Shown here: positions 27,216-35,552 of the stretch, piece after piece
Position numbering within the stretch: position 1 is the stretch's first letter
How the letters are laid out: each line of letters begins with the position of its first letter
Program-made: the position numbers and the translations under genes
Assembly: GCF_008843145.1 (NCBI RefSeq)
Contig: NZ_CP030265.1
Span: forward strand, 4,270,501-4,334,500
Reading direction: 5' to 3'
Origin: Skermanella pratensis
GTDB lineage: Bacteria; Pseudomonadota; Alphaproteobacteria; Azospirillales; Azospirillaceae
Length of the DNA stretch: 64,000 nucleotides
The notes under the pieces: model-generated
The model's input: the letters and a program-made list of their open reading frames with translations, nothing else
What the model was told of the DNA's origin: nothing
Databases searched by the model: none

Positions 27216-28546
27216 CGCTGAACTGGGCGGAACTGCAGCAGCTGGGCTTGGCGATCGCGCAGGCTTCGGACGAGAAGCTGGTCCAGATCGTCAGGATGGT
27301 CGATACCCTGCCGGAACGCACCCAGCTGGACGACGCGATCGCCAAGGTCCGCCACCGGCTGTTCTGGCTGAAGCCGCCGCGCCCGCTTTCCATGGCCCGG
27401 ATCCTGTTCTCCCCGGTGGAGGATCTTCTGGACACGCCGCTCCGCTACCGGCGCGGCACCCGGCGGTTCAACCGCGCCACCATCCGTCCGGTGGTCGAGC
27501 TGGTCGAGGACGGCCTCGGCGCCTCCAAAGCAGCCGCGATCAGGGCCGAGCTGGCGGGCAAGACGACCCTGGACAAGGCCTACATGCTGGCGCTGGGCGA
27601 GCGCCTATGGCCGGTCGTGGCCGAGATCCTGGCGGATTTCGTCAAGCGGGCCCGGCTGGACGGCCGGCTGCGGATCGAGCGGATCGGGCGGGACGACGAC
27701 GTGCTGGTCCAGATCGGCGACCTGAGCGGATTCCTTCAGCTCGGTGCCCGGATCGAGCGGATGAAGGCCGACCTGCCGCCCAAGCCGTTCGACGACCTTC
27801 AGGCCCATCATGTGCAGCTGATCGAGGAAGCATTCGTCGCCTTGCCGACCGCCGAGGACGTCTCGCTGCTCACCCGCATCCTGCTGTCCCTGTCGGGCGA
27901 GCCGGCGAAGATCCTGGAACTGCTGGAGCGGGTCAAACTCCAGGCGACCCAGCGGCAGCGCGACATGCTGGTCGGCGACCTGACCCAGTCGGTGATCGAC
28001 CGGCTGGGCGACGATGCGGAACGGCTGATCGACATCCCCGCGACCGATATACAGGTGGCGGCCAAGGTCGCCGGGCGGCTGGTCAGCAGCCTGGACAGCC
28101 TGGGACGCAAGCGCCAGTGGGGAACGGTCAACATCGACAACCGCACGCTCGACCGGACGCGCCGCGCGATCGGCGACTTCGTGATGGACAACCTGGACCG
28201 CACGGCCGGGAAGTCGGAGGCGTCCCGCGCGGCGATCGCGGCCAACCCCGGCACGTCCAGCGACGCCGAGGTGGCGGAGGCCGAGGACCGCGCGTCGGCG
28301 CTCCGCCAGTTCAGGGACCTGTCGCGCTCGCTCAAGATCGAACACCAGACCAAGGCCAAGTTCGACACCATCACCAAGTCGATGGAGGCGGAGGCGATCG
28401 AGCAGATCCGTTCCGCGGTCAGGTGCGGGCTGCCGCGTGCCGAGATCAACCAGATCATCGTGGACCGGCTGCGGCTATGCGACATCGTCGAAGGCTACGA
28501 CCGCGTCAAGGAACTGAAGGCCAAGCTGCTCGCCGCGGCGGGGTGA
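27212..28546 (+). CDS. Conserved hypothetical protein, second gene of the coupled pair
   Basis: A 444-residue, almost wholly helical protein with no signal peptide or membrane helix. It contains SPVEDLLDTPLRYRRGTRRF and a C-terminal charged region (ALRQFRDLSRSLKIEHQTKAKFD, ELKAKLLAAAG) that could form a coiled coil. I do not recognise the family. The ATG at 27212 overlaps the upstream TGA and is preceded by GAAGGGAG; the frame extends further upstream, but only as a shadow of the previous gene. Tight coupling and similar helical character suggest a two-subunit complex. Confidence 0.75.
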   Translation: MTLNWAELQQLGLAIAQASDEKLVQIVRMVDTLPERTQLDDAIAKVRHRLFWLKPPRPLSMARILFSPVEDLLDTPLRYRRGTRRFNRATIRPVVELVEDGLGASKAAAIRAELAGKTTLDKAYMLALGERLWPVVAEILADFVKRARLDGRLRIERIGRDDDVLVQIGDLSGFLQLGARIERMKADLPPKPFDDLQAHHVQLIEEAFVALPTAEDVSLLTRILLSLSGEPAKILELLERVKLQATQRQRDMLVGDLTQSVIDRLGDDAERLIDIPATDIQVAAKVAGRLVSSLDSLGRKRQWGTVNIDNRTLDRTRRAIGDFVMDNLDRTAGKSEASRAAIAANPGTSSDAEVAEAEDRASALRQFRDLSRSLKIEHQTKAKFDTITKSMEAEAIEQIRSAVRCGLPRAEINQIIVDRLRLCDIVEGYDRVKELKAKLLAAAG

Positions 28547-28561
28547 GCCGTACTTACCCCC

Positions 28562-29299
28562 TCACGCCGTCGGCCTTGCCGCCTCGGCCTCCGCGCGAGG
28601 CGCCTGCCTCCGCTGCCCGGTCGGGCAAAGATCGAGCAGGACGCAGCGTCCGCAGGCGGGATTGCGGAAATAGCAGCAGCGCTGACCGTGCAGCATCATC
28701 ACTTCGTGGTTGTCATAAATCTGCTGCGCGGTCCACTCCTCCGGCAACTGCGCCGACAGCACGGCGTGGGCGGGCCCGACCGCCAGGGTGGCCGGTATCA
28801 TGCCGGTGCGGACGGCAACCCGGTGATGATGGCTGTCCACCGGCAAAGCCGGCCGCCGCAGGGTGCTGAAGCTCAGCACGGCGGCGCTGGTCTTCGGCCC
28901 GACGCCGGACAGTGTCTCCAGCCAGGCTCTCGCCTCGGTGACCGGAAGGTCCGCCAGGAAGTCGAGCGACAGCTCGCCGCCCCGCCGCTCGGCGATTCCC
29001 CGCAGGATCTGCTGGATGCGCGGGGCTTTCTGTTCCGGCCAGGTCACCCCCGATATCACCTGCTGGATATCGGCCAGCGGCGCGTCGCGCACCGCGGCCC
29101 AGTCCGGATAAGCCGCCCGCAATGCCTTGAACGCCCGCCCGGAATCGGCGTTGCGGGTCCGGTGGGACAACAGGGACGAGACCAGTTCGCTGAGCGGGTC
29201 CAGGCTGTGGAAATAGGCCACAGGACATTCGTAGGCGACGCAGAGCCTGCGGTGGATTTCCAGCACCTTCGCGGTCAAATCGTCCAGCTTTAAGGCCAT
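28562..29299 (-). CDS. Endonuclease III-like DNA glycosylase
   Basis: A 245-residue HhH-GPD base-excision repair protein. The helix-hairpin-helix LSGVGPKTSAAVL supplies the catalytic Lys, and VDSHHHRVAVR carries the catalytic Asp. A C-terminal [4Fe-4S] loop C-X6-C-X2-C-X5-C is present (CYFRNPACGRCVLLDLC). The start at 29299 has AGGAGG upstream and begins MALKLDDL. It differs from ordinary Nth in the VDSHHHR segment (usually VDTHV.R), so it is a paralogous branch whose preferred lesion cannot be told. Confidence 0.85.
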   Translation of the reverse strand: MALKLDDLTAKVLEIHRRLCVAYECPVAYFHSLDPLSELVSSLLSHRTRNADSGRAFKALRAAYPDWAAVRDAPLADIQQVISGVTWPEQKAPRIQQILRGIAERRGGELSLDFLADLPVTEARAWLETLSGVGPKTSAAVLSFSTLRRPALPVDSHHHRVAVRTGMIPATLAVGPAHAVLSAQLPEEWTAQQIYDNHEVMMLHGQRCCYFRNPACGRCVLLDLCPTGQRRQAPRAEAEAARPTA

Positions 29300-29345
29300 C
29301 GGCAACCTCCTGTCGCAGGGACAACGATTTAGGACGATAGGCGGC

Positions 29346-29822
29346 TCAGAAAAGCCCATGCAGCAGGGTCCGGCGGGAGCGCCGGACCGTGACCACCAGC
29401 CCGGCTGCCCGGCGCTGGATATCCTGGCAGCGGAAAGGGTCGGCGGCGCGCCCGGATTCGGTGAAGTCGCCGCCGCTGACCGCTTCGAATAGGCCGATCA
29501 GGTCGGAATCCGCGTCGAACCGGAACACCCAGCTCTCGCGGTCGAGCAGGTCCAGCCACAACTCGATCCGGCGCTGCAGGCCGAGGATCTCGGCGCGCAG
29601 GCGGATTCCCTCCGCGCCGAGGCCGGCGGCCGGCAGGCTCCAGGTGCGCACGCCCGCGTCCGCGAAGCGCTCGATGTCGCGGCAGAGGTCGTCGATCCGC
29701 GCCGAAAGGTCGCCGCTGCGCAGGCCCATGCGGTTCAACGCGGTGTTGGTCAGCGCCGTGAGCATCGCGCCGCCCAGCGCGCCGCCCAGCAGGCTGCCCA
29801 GGAACGCCTTGTCCTCCCACAT
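29346..29822 (-). CDS. Hypothetical protein with N-terminal glycine-zipper helix
   Basis: A 158-residue protein. Residues ~7-25 (FLGSLLGGALGGAMLTALT) form a Gly-rich helix that could insert in or associate with the membrane. The rest is helical and amphipathic (IDDLCRDIERFADAG, IRLRAEILGLQRRIELWLDLLD), ending in a basic segment (VTVRRSRRTLLHG). The ATG at 29822 has GGGGGCGA upstream. No family is recognised. It stands alone, separated from the STAS-like gene. Confidence 0.6.
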   Translation of the reverse strand: MWEDKAFLGSLLGGALGGAMLTALTNTALNRMGLRSGDLSARIDDLCRDIERFADAGVRTWSLPAAGLGAEGIRLRAEILGLQRRIELWLDLLDRESWVFRFDADSDLIGLFEAVSGGDFTESGRAADPFRCQDIQRRAAGLVVTVRRSRRTLLHGLF

Positions 29823-29925
29823 GGATTCGCCCCCGAGCCATAGTTTTCAAACAGATGTTCTCTATTTGTTCACTATAACCGCGAGTTCGTCCGGAGCCAA
29901 GGGGCGGCTCAACGATGAAAGGATT

Positions 29926-30255
29926 TTATTCCAGAGAGTCGGAGGGATAAGGCAGCCCGAGGATGTAGGATTCGATTGCCAGTTTCGTCCGGCGATATTC
30001 TCCACCCGCTTCTATGACGATACGGCGGGCCAGATCTTCGCGGGAGAAACCTGCGGTGTCGAGGGTGGCGAAAACTTCATGAAGCCAAGCCATGGAATAG
30101 GATGGTCCGCCTATTCTCAGCACCACGGTGCCCCCTTGCCGCAGGGCCGGGACCAGCAGGTCGTCACGGAACGCCTCGGCGCTGTGGGGACCGCCGCTGC
30201 GGTGGCGGCCACCCGTAACCAGGGAAAAATCCCTGCCGATGTCGATCAAGGTCAT
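29926..30255 (-). CDS. STAS-like DUF4325 protein
   Basis: A 109-residue domain with MTLIDIGRDFS, a short SGGPHSAEAFRDDLLVPAL segment, VVLRIGGPSYSMAWLHEVFATL and IVIEAGGEY, typical of the STAS-like DUF4325 family. The ATG at 30255 follows GGAGGACGCG. In many genomes DUF4325 sits with an ATPase or phage-defence-like partner that binds ATP. Here no such partner is adjacent, so it is an orphan and no function can be assigned. Confidence 0.75.
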   Translation of the reverse strand: MTLIDIGRDFSLVTGGRHRSGGPHSAEAFRDDLLVPALRQGGTVVLRIGGPSYSMAWLHEVFATLDTAGFSREDLARRIVIEAGGEYRRTKLAIESYILGLPYPSDSLE

Positions 30256-30335
30256 CGCGTCCTCCGGCGTGGCGGCGATCGGTCCGCGCCGGTGACATTA
30301 GCGAAAATTTCCCGAACCTTCGAGAGTGCTGTTGT

Positions 30336-30530
30336 TCAGGACCCGGTCAGGCCGCAACTCCACTTGCGGACACGGTACTTGGGATGCTCGTCCGCCCACC
30401 GGACGGCGAGGCGCTGGCCTTCGAACATGCAGGCATGCATGCTCATCTGGCTTGATTCGAAGGGCGGCCATTCCTTGTGGCACTTGGTAGGATCGGACGC
30501 GAGGCAGACGAGCAGAACCAACTCAATCAT
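30336..30530 (-). CDS. Small cysteine-containing hypothetical protein
   Basis: A 64-residue protein (MIELVLLVCLASDPTKCHKE... MSMHACMFEGQ... ADEHPKYRVRKWSCG) with four cysteines and a hydrophobic start. This pattern recurs in short conserved proteins of rhizobia-like alphaproteobacteria, as far as I recall, with no known function. The ATG at 30530 follows GAGAGG. It is 80 bp upstream of the DUF4325 gene on the same strand. Confidence 0.65.
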   Translation of the reverse strand: MIELVLLVCLASDPTKCHKEWPPFESSQMSMHACMFEGQRLAVRWADEHPKYRVRKWSCGLTGS

Positions 30531-31043
30531 TCGAACCTCTCAACTTGGCTCATTACGTGGAAGCCGGACCGGGGTTCCGTGCGGGAAATCATCGGCCGGG
30601 TCGCGTGATGAAACTGTGAACGGTTTCACGGACGGCCAGTGCCACCCCGTTCTTCGATTCGCTTCCGGCGATTCGCCTGGACATTTTGTTTCTCGCGAAA
30701 GTTTTCATGCTGCACTGCCGAAGAAAAATGCTGCATCGCAGAGGAAACGCCGCAATAAGTTTGCTAAAACTTAGTTTCATTCGCCTTTTAGTACGAACTA
30801 ATGTGCCGACAACCCATCAAAAGATCTTACTCTAGAGCGATAGTTGCACGCAGTTTCAACGCTTTAGGGGCATCTCAGCCAGTGCCTTCTAAAGTCTTAT
30901 TGTCGGCCTCTTAGAGAGGGGCTACGGTGATCTTCTAAAAACCTGCCCATTACCACGGAGGCAGAAAAATCGTTCGGCGAGGGAGTGCCGAGCGATCACA
31001 AAGTCGGTTGCGTCGAAGACAACGAACTCGGGAGGAGACAAAT
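30531..31043. promoter_or_regulatory. Long AT-richer control region upstream of xoxF
   Basis: This 513-bp gap has no convincing gene and is clearly less GC-rich than its surroundings. It contains two direct copies of ATGCTGCA at 30707-30714 and 30728-30735, spaced 21 bp (two helical turns). An AT-rich core (TAAAACTTAGTTTCATT) lies around 30762-30780. The xoxF ribosome site, GGGAGGAGACAAAT, ends the region. Expression of XoxF is known to be governed by methanol- and lanthanide-responsive regulators in methylotrophs; the repeats are candidate operator sites. No clear -35/-10 pair was picked. Confidence 0.45.
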
Positions 31044-32855
31044 ATGCGGCGGATGAAAATCCTGCTGACCACGGTTGCCCTTATCACCGCGGGAACGGCA
31101 TACGCCAACGACGAAGTGATGAAGCTGCAGAGCGACCCGAACAACTGGGCAATGCAGCTCGGCGACTATTCCGGCAAGCGCTACAGCCCGTTGGATCAGA
31201 TCAATACTGAAAACGTCAAGAACCTGCGGGTCGACTGGAGCTTCTCCACCGGCGTCCTGCGCGGCCACGAAGGCGGCCCGCTGGTCATCGGCGACGTCAT
31301 GTACATCCACACGCCCTTCCCCAACCTCGTCTTTGCCCTCTCGATCGCCGAGAAGGGCAAGATCTTGTGGAAGTACGAGCCGCGCCAGGATCCCAACGTG
31401 ATCCCGGTGATGTGCTGCGACACCGTCAACCGCGGCGTGACCTATGCCGACGGCAAGATCTTCCTGGCCCAGGCCGACAACACGCTCGTGGCGCTCGACG
31501 CCAAGACCGGCGAGGAAGTCTGGAAGGTCAAGAACGGCGACCATACCAAGGGCGAGACGCTGACCGCCAACCCGGTGGTCGTCAAGGACAAGATCTTCGT
31601 CGGCATCTCCGGCGGCGAGTTCGGCGTCCGCGGTCACCTGACCGCATACGACATCAAGGACGGCAAGCAGATCTGGCGGGCCTACTCGACCGGTCCCGAC
31701 GCCGACGTCATGATCGACCCGCAGAAGACCACCATGCTCGGCAAGCCGATCGGCGACCGGGATCTGGGCGTGTCGACCTGGAACGGCGACGAGTGGAAGA
31801 TCGGCGGCGGCACCACTTGGGGCTGGTACACCTACGATCCCGAGTTGAACCTCATATATTACGGCACCGGCAACCCGGGCACCTGGAACCCGGCCCAGCG
31901 CGCCAAGGACGGCAAGCGCGAAGGCAGCGACAACAAGTGGTCGATGTCGATCTTCGCCCGCGACGCCGACACTGGCGAGGTCAAGTGGGTGTTCCAGAAG
32001 ACCCCGTTCGACGAGTGGGACTATGACGGCGTCAACGAGAACATCCTCGTGGACATGTCCGTCAAGGGCAAGCCGGTCAAGGCCCTGGTCAACTTCGACC
32101 GCAACGGCTTCGTCTACACGCTCGACCGCGTGACCGGCGAACTGCTCGTGGCAGAGAAGTACGACCCGACCGTCAACTGGGCGACCCACGTCGACATGAA
32201 GACCGGCCGCCCGGCCGTGGACGAGAGGTACAGCACCTTCGCCAATGGTCCGGACACCAACTCCGAGGGCATCTGCCCGGCGGCGCTGGGAACCAAGGAC
32301 CAGCAGCCGGCGTCGTTCTCGCCGGACACCGGCCTGTTCTACGTGCCGACCAACCACATCTGCATGGACTACGAGCCGTTCGAGGTCGCCTACAGCGCCG
32401 GCCAGCCTTACGTGGGTGCCACGCTGTCGATGTATCCGGCCCCGAACTCGCACGGCGGCATGGGCAACTTCATCGCCTATGACGCGGCCGAGGGCAAAAT
32501 CGTCTGGTCGAAGCCCGAGGCGTTCGCGGTTTGGAGCGGCGCGCTGACGACCAAGGGCGGCGTCGCGTTCTACGGCACGCTCGAAGGCTTCCTGGTGGCG
32601 GTCGACATGAAGGACGGCAAGGAGCTTTACCGCTTCAAGACCCCGTCGGGCATCATCGGCAACGTCAACACCTTCGTGGCCGACGGCAAGCAGCACATCG
32701 CGGTGCTTTCGGGCATCGGCGGTTGGGCCGGCATCGGTCTGGCGGCGGGCCTGAACGACCCGCAAGCGGGCCTGGGCGCCGTCGGCGCGCATGCCTCGCT
32801 CGGCCAGTACACCAACCTGGGCGGCGTGCTGACCGTCTTCACGCTGCCGGACTGA
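31044..32855 (+). CDS. xoxF: Lanthanide-dependent PQQ methanol dehydrogenase XoxF
   Basis: A periplasmic quinoprotein of 603 residues that oxidises methanol (and some other alcohols) and passes electrons to a c-type cytochrome. A Sec signal peptide ends near TAGTAYA (residue ~21). The adjacent Cys124-Cys125 ([10 protein letters not shown]) forms the vicinal disulfide over [14 protein letters not shown] contains the catalytic Asp326 and Asp328, the extra Asp that separates lanthanide XoxF from calcium MxaF (where it is Ala). W-motifs of the eight-bladed propeller recur. I chose the ATG at 31044 because GGAGGAG precedes it; the longer frame adds an Arg-rich stretch. xoxG and xoxJ follow. Confidence 0.95.
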   Translation: MRRMKILLTTVALITAGTAYANDEVMKLQSDPNNWAMQLGDYSGKRYSPLDQINTENVKNLRVDWSFSTGVLRGHEGGPLVIGDVMYIHTPFPNLVFALSIAEKGKILWKYEPRQDPNVIPVMCCDTVNRGVTYADGKIFLAQADNTLVALDAKTGEEVWKVKNGDHTKGETLTANPVVVKDKIFVGISGGEFGVRGHLTAYDIKDGKQIWRAYSTGPDADVMIDPQKTTMLGKPIGDRDLGVSTWNGDEWKIGGGTTWGWYTYDPELNLIYYGTGNPGTWNPAQRAKDGKREGSDNKWSMSIFARDADTGEVKWVFQKTPFDEWDYDGVNENILVDMSVKGKPVKALVNFDRNGFVYTLDRVTGELLVAEKYDPTVNWATHVDMKTGRPAVDERYSTFANGPDTNSEGICPAALGTKDQQPASFSPDTGLFYVPTNHICMDYEPFEVAYSAGQPYVGATLSMYPAPNSHGGMGNFIAYDAAEGKIVWSKPEAFAVWSGALTTKGGVAFYGTLEGFLVAVDMKDGKELYRFKTPSGIIGNVNTFVADGKQHIAVLSGIGGWAGIGLAAGLNDPQAGLGAVGAHASLGQYTNLGGVLTVFTLPD

Positions 32856-32892
32856 TCGTCCGACGCGCCGAGACCGAAGATCGCCAATACTC

Positions 32893-32928
32893 CCGGTGTT
32901 TCCGTTCCGCGAGGAGCGGAAACACCGG
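32893..32928. terminator. Strong hairpin between xoxF and xoxG
   Basis: CCGGTGTTTCCG (32893-32904) pairs perfectly with CGGAAACACCGG (32917-32928) across a 12-nt loop. It begins 37 bp after the xoxF stop and has no T-tract. This suits an attenuating or 3'-end-stabilising hairpin that keeps xoxF mRNA above the level of the downstream genes rather than a full stop. Confidence 0.6.
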
Positions 32929-32953
32929 CTCGTTTCACTGGACATAGAACGCC

Positions 32954-33394
32954 ATGAACCTGTCTTTCCTGACGCGGGTCGCGACTGCCGGCGCCGCTTT
33001 CTTTTTCCTCGCAGCCGGAACTCCACACGCCCAGGACGCCGAAACGGATCCCTACGAGAGGCCCTACATCGTCGAGGACGGGAAGGTCGACCAGGGAACC
33101 TACAACGGATTTCGGCGCTATCACTCCTCCTGCCACGTCTGCCACGGCCCCGACGGCCTGGGCGGCTCCTTCGCCCCGGCCCTGGTGGAGTCGGTCAAGA
33201 GGCTGGACTACGACCAGTTCGCCGAGATCATCGCGAACGGGAAGCAGGAGAGCGGAGCCAGCGGCCAGCGCGTCATGCCGTCGTTCGGGACCGATCAGAA
33301 CGTCATGCTCCACGTCGCGGACATCTACGGCTACCTGAAGGCCCGGTCCGACGGAAAGATCGACCGCGGCCGCCCCGAACGCATCAAGAAGTAA
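32954..33394 (+). CDS. xoxG: c-type cytochrome, electron acceptor of XoxF
   Basis: A 146-residue exported monohaem cytochrome c. A signal peptide runs to about residue 26 (FFFLAAGTPHAQ), the haem-binding motif is SSCHVCHGPDGLGG, and the distal Met is in RVMPSFG. It resembles XoxG/cytochrome cL, which takes electrons from the PQQ of XoxF and delivers them to the respiratory chain. It lies between xoxF and xoxJ in the usual order. Confidence 0.88.
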   Translation: MNLSFLTRVATAGAAFFFLAAGTPHAQDAETDPYERPYIVEDGKVDQGTYNGFRRYHSSCHVCHGPDGLGGSFAPALVESVKRLDYDQFAEIIANGKQESGASGQRVMPSFGTDQNVMLHVADIYGYLKARSDGKIDRGRPERIKK

Positions 33395-33432
33395 CGCACC
33401 CAGTAGTGACGCTGCCGTCACGGAGATCTGAC

Positions 33433-34248
33433 ATGCTGGCACGAATCTCGATGCTGGTCGCCGCCGCCCTCGTGGCGGCCGGCACGGCCTCGGCCGTCGA
33501 ACTGCCGAAGCGCGACGCCCTTCGGGTCTGCGCAGACCCGAACCTCCTGCCCTTCTCCAATGACAGGCTGGAAGGATTCGAGAACAAGATCGCAGCGATG
33601 ATCGGCGAGGAGCTTGGCGTTCCCGTCGTCTATACCTGGTGGCCTCAGACCATCGGCTTCGTCCGCAACACGCTCCGCGCGCGCAAGTGCGACATCGTCA
33701 TGGGAGCGGCCTCGGGCGAGGGTCTGATGCAGAACACCAACCCCTATTATCGGTCGGTCTACACCCTGGTGTACCGGGAGAATTCCGGGGCGAAGATCAC
33801 GGCGATGAACGATCCGGCGCTGCGCGACATGCGCATGGGCGTGGTCGCCCAGACGCCGGGCGCCACGCTCGCCACCATGAACCGGATCAACAACCTGGAG
33901 CCCTATCAGCTCGATGTCGATACCCGGGTCGACAACCCGGCGCGCCGGGCGGTCGAGGACGTCTCGTCGGGCAAGATCGACGCGACGGTGATCTGGGGTC
34001 CGATCGCGGGCTACTTCGCGGCGCAGCAGCCGACCAAGCTGACGGTCGTGCCGCTGGTCGGCGAACACGGGACCCGCGTGGAGTTTCCGATCACCATGGG
34101 CATCCGCATCGAAGAGCCGGAGTGGAAGCACTGGCTGAACGACTTCATCCAGCGGCGCCAGCCCGACATCGACGCCGTGCTGGCCCAGTACCACATCCCG
34201 CTACTGACCGCGAACGGTCAACTCCAGTCCGCCGCCGTCGCCCGGTGA
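33433..34248 (+). CDS. xoxJ: Periplasmic binding protein XoxJ (quinoprotein dehydrogenase-associated)
   Basis: A 271-residue exported solute-binding-protein fold: signal peptide (LVAAALVAAGTASA), then LRVCADPNLLPFSNDRLEGFE and CDIVMGAASGEGLMQNTNPYYRS. Proteins of this type are found beside methanol dehydrogenases (MxaJ/XoxJ); XoxJ is thought to help mature or activate XoxF rather than import a solute. The ATG at 33433 follows GGAGAT, and the frame to the left is a shadow of xoxG. Its stop overlaps the next gene's GTG start. Confidence 0.9.
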   Translation: MLARISMLVAAALVAAGTASAVELPKRDALRVCADPNLLPFSNDRLEGFENKIAAMIGEELGVPVVYTWWPQTIGFVRNTLRARKCDIVMGAASGEGLMQNTNPYYRSVYTLVYRENSGAKITAMNDPALRDMRMGVVAQTPGATLATMNRINNLEPYQLDVDTRVDNPARRAVEDVSSGKIDATVIWGPIAGYFAAQQPTKLTVVPLVGEHGTRVEFPITMGIRIEEPEWKHWLNDFIQRRQPDIDAVLAQYHIPLLTANGQLQSAAVAR

Positions 34249-34844
34249 TCAGGCGGGCCGTCGCCGCCGCGCTGGTCGCGGCGGCGGTGTTTTCTCCGCC
34301 GGCCGTCGCGGCAGAGTCTGCCGCGACGGATTCCAGGGCGGTTGACTTCAGGATGTCGGACTACCGGGCGCCCACGCCGGACTCGGTCCCCGGTGCCGCC
34401 ACCGTCGGAACCGAGCGGGTTCAGGCGATGGCGAAATCGGGCGAGGCCGTGCTGATCGACGTCTACCCCGCCCCGCCCCGCCCGGCCATGCTCCCCCCCG
34501 ACGCCGTCTGGATGCCCAAGACGCGCGGGACCATCCCCGGCGCGGTCTGGCTGCCCAATGTCGGGTACGGCGTCCTGGCGGACGATATGGATCGGTACTT
34601 CCGGGACAGTCTGGAACGCCTGACCCAAGGCGACCGCGGCCGGCCGATCGTCTTCTTCTGCGAACCGGAGTGCTGGATGTCCTGGAACGCGGCGCTCCGC
34701 GCCGTCCGGTACGGTTACGGTGCCGTCCAATACTACCCCGAGGGGGCCGGCGGCTGGGCCGCGGCGGGATTGCCGCTCGAACCGGTAAGGCCCGAGTCCA
34801 ACCGGCCCGAGTCCAACCGGCCCGAGCCAGACGAGTCCCCGTAG
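34245..34844 (+). CDS. Rhodanese-like PQQ-associated CXXCW-motif protein
   Basis: A 199-residue exported protein (signal peptide ending near AVAAE) with a rhodanese-like fold. It carries the FFCEPECWMSWNAALRA motif and YYPEGAGGWAAAGLPL, characteristic of the PQQ-dependent catabolism-associated CXXCW family. These co-occur with XoxF-type and other quinoprotein dehydrogenases; their reaction is unknown, though the paired Cys suggests thiol or sulfur handling in the periplasm. The GTG start overlaps the xoxJ stop (GTGA), so the two are coupled. The C-terminus carries a 15-bp tandem repeat (about 34793-34826) encoding RPESN units, probably recent slippage. Confidence 0.85.
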   Translation: MIRRAVAAALVAAAVFSPPAVAAESAATDSRAVDFRMSDYRAPTPDSVPGAATVGTERVQAMAKSGEAVLIDVYPAPPRPAMLPPDAVWMPKTRGTIPGAVWLPNVGYGVLADDMDRYFRDSLERLTQGDRGRPIVFFCEPECWMSWNAALRAVRYGYGAVQYYPEGAGGWAAAGLPLEPVRPESNRPESNRPEPDESP

Positions 34845-34851
34845 GGTGACG

Positions 34852-35496
34852 TCACTCCATGTGGTTCGCGATGGTCCGGGCGAGCTGTCCCACCCGCCGC
34901 TCGACGATGACGGGCTGCTCGCACAGGGCGCCAAGCGAGCGCTGGCGCTCCTCGACGATCCGGCGCTGCCACGCCAGTTGCTCGCCGAGTTCGCGGATGC
35001 GCGCCTCGTCCCTAGGCTCCGCGGCACGAGCCTTGTCCAGTTCGCCGACCGTCTTCGTCATGCCGGCGAGCATGCCTTTCTGCGCCCGGTCGAACTTGCG
35101 GATGGCGTCGACCGCCCGGCTCCGCAATCGATTTGCCTCGTCGAAGACGCCGGCGAACAGAAGCGTCAGCGTCTCGCTGCGGTTGCCCTGGATGCTCTCG
35201 GCGAACCGGTCGACGGCGGCATTGGCCTCGTCGTCCGGAACTGCGCGGGAGACGACCCGCGTCGCCAGGGAGGCGACCTCCCGGTCGTCCGGCCACGTCT
35301 TGAGGTAATCCTCGACCGGCGGGCCGGCCCAGATAGTCGCGGCCGAGAGAGTGGGCACGAAGACCTGGACGCAGGGCCAGTCGCCAGGGGTCTCCACCCG
35401 CGGCTGGGCATGCGCCGCGGCGGCCGGCATCGCGGCGAGACTCGCCCCGAGCAGGGCGGCTTTCAGGCTCTTCTGTACGGAATTCCGAAGACGCAT
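34852..35496 (-). CDS. Exported hypothetical protein of the methanol-oxidation cluster
   Basis: A 214-residue protein with a clear signal peptide (LLGASLAAMPAAAAHAQ). A conserved-looking N-terminal region (CVQVFVPTLSAATIWAGPPVEDY) is followed by a long helical, coiled-coil-prone C-terminus (ELDKARAAEPRDEARIRELGE, VEERQRSLGALCEQP). I do not know a named family; similar exported proteins occur near PQQ methanol dehydrogenases as far as I recall. It is on the strand opposite to its neighbours. Confidence 0.65.
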   Translation of the reverse strand: MRLRNSVQKSLKAALLGASLAAMPAAAAHAQPRVETPGDWPCVQVFVPTLSAATIWAGPPVEDYLKTWPDDREVASLATRVVSRAVPDDEANAAVDRFAESIQGNRSETLTLLFAGVFDEANRLRSRAVDAIRKFDRAQKGMLAGMTKTVGELDKARAAEPRDEARIRELGEQLAWQRRIVEERQRSLGALCEQPVIVERRVGQLARTIANHME

Positions 35497-35552
35497 GTCT
35501 CTCCCTCTGGTCGCTCTTCATTCTTGATCGTTTTCAAAGGAAGCATACACCG

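Noticed and set aside
29389-30774. 461-codon plus-strand frame across the small minus-strand genes
   Set aside because: Ser/Arg-rich with no domain. The minus-strand genes have ribosome sites and sensible domains.
30996-33026. 676-codon frame antisense to xoxF/xoxG
   Set aside because: Shadow of strongly biased xoxF codons. No motif and no ribosome site.
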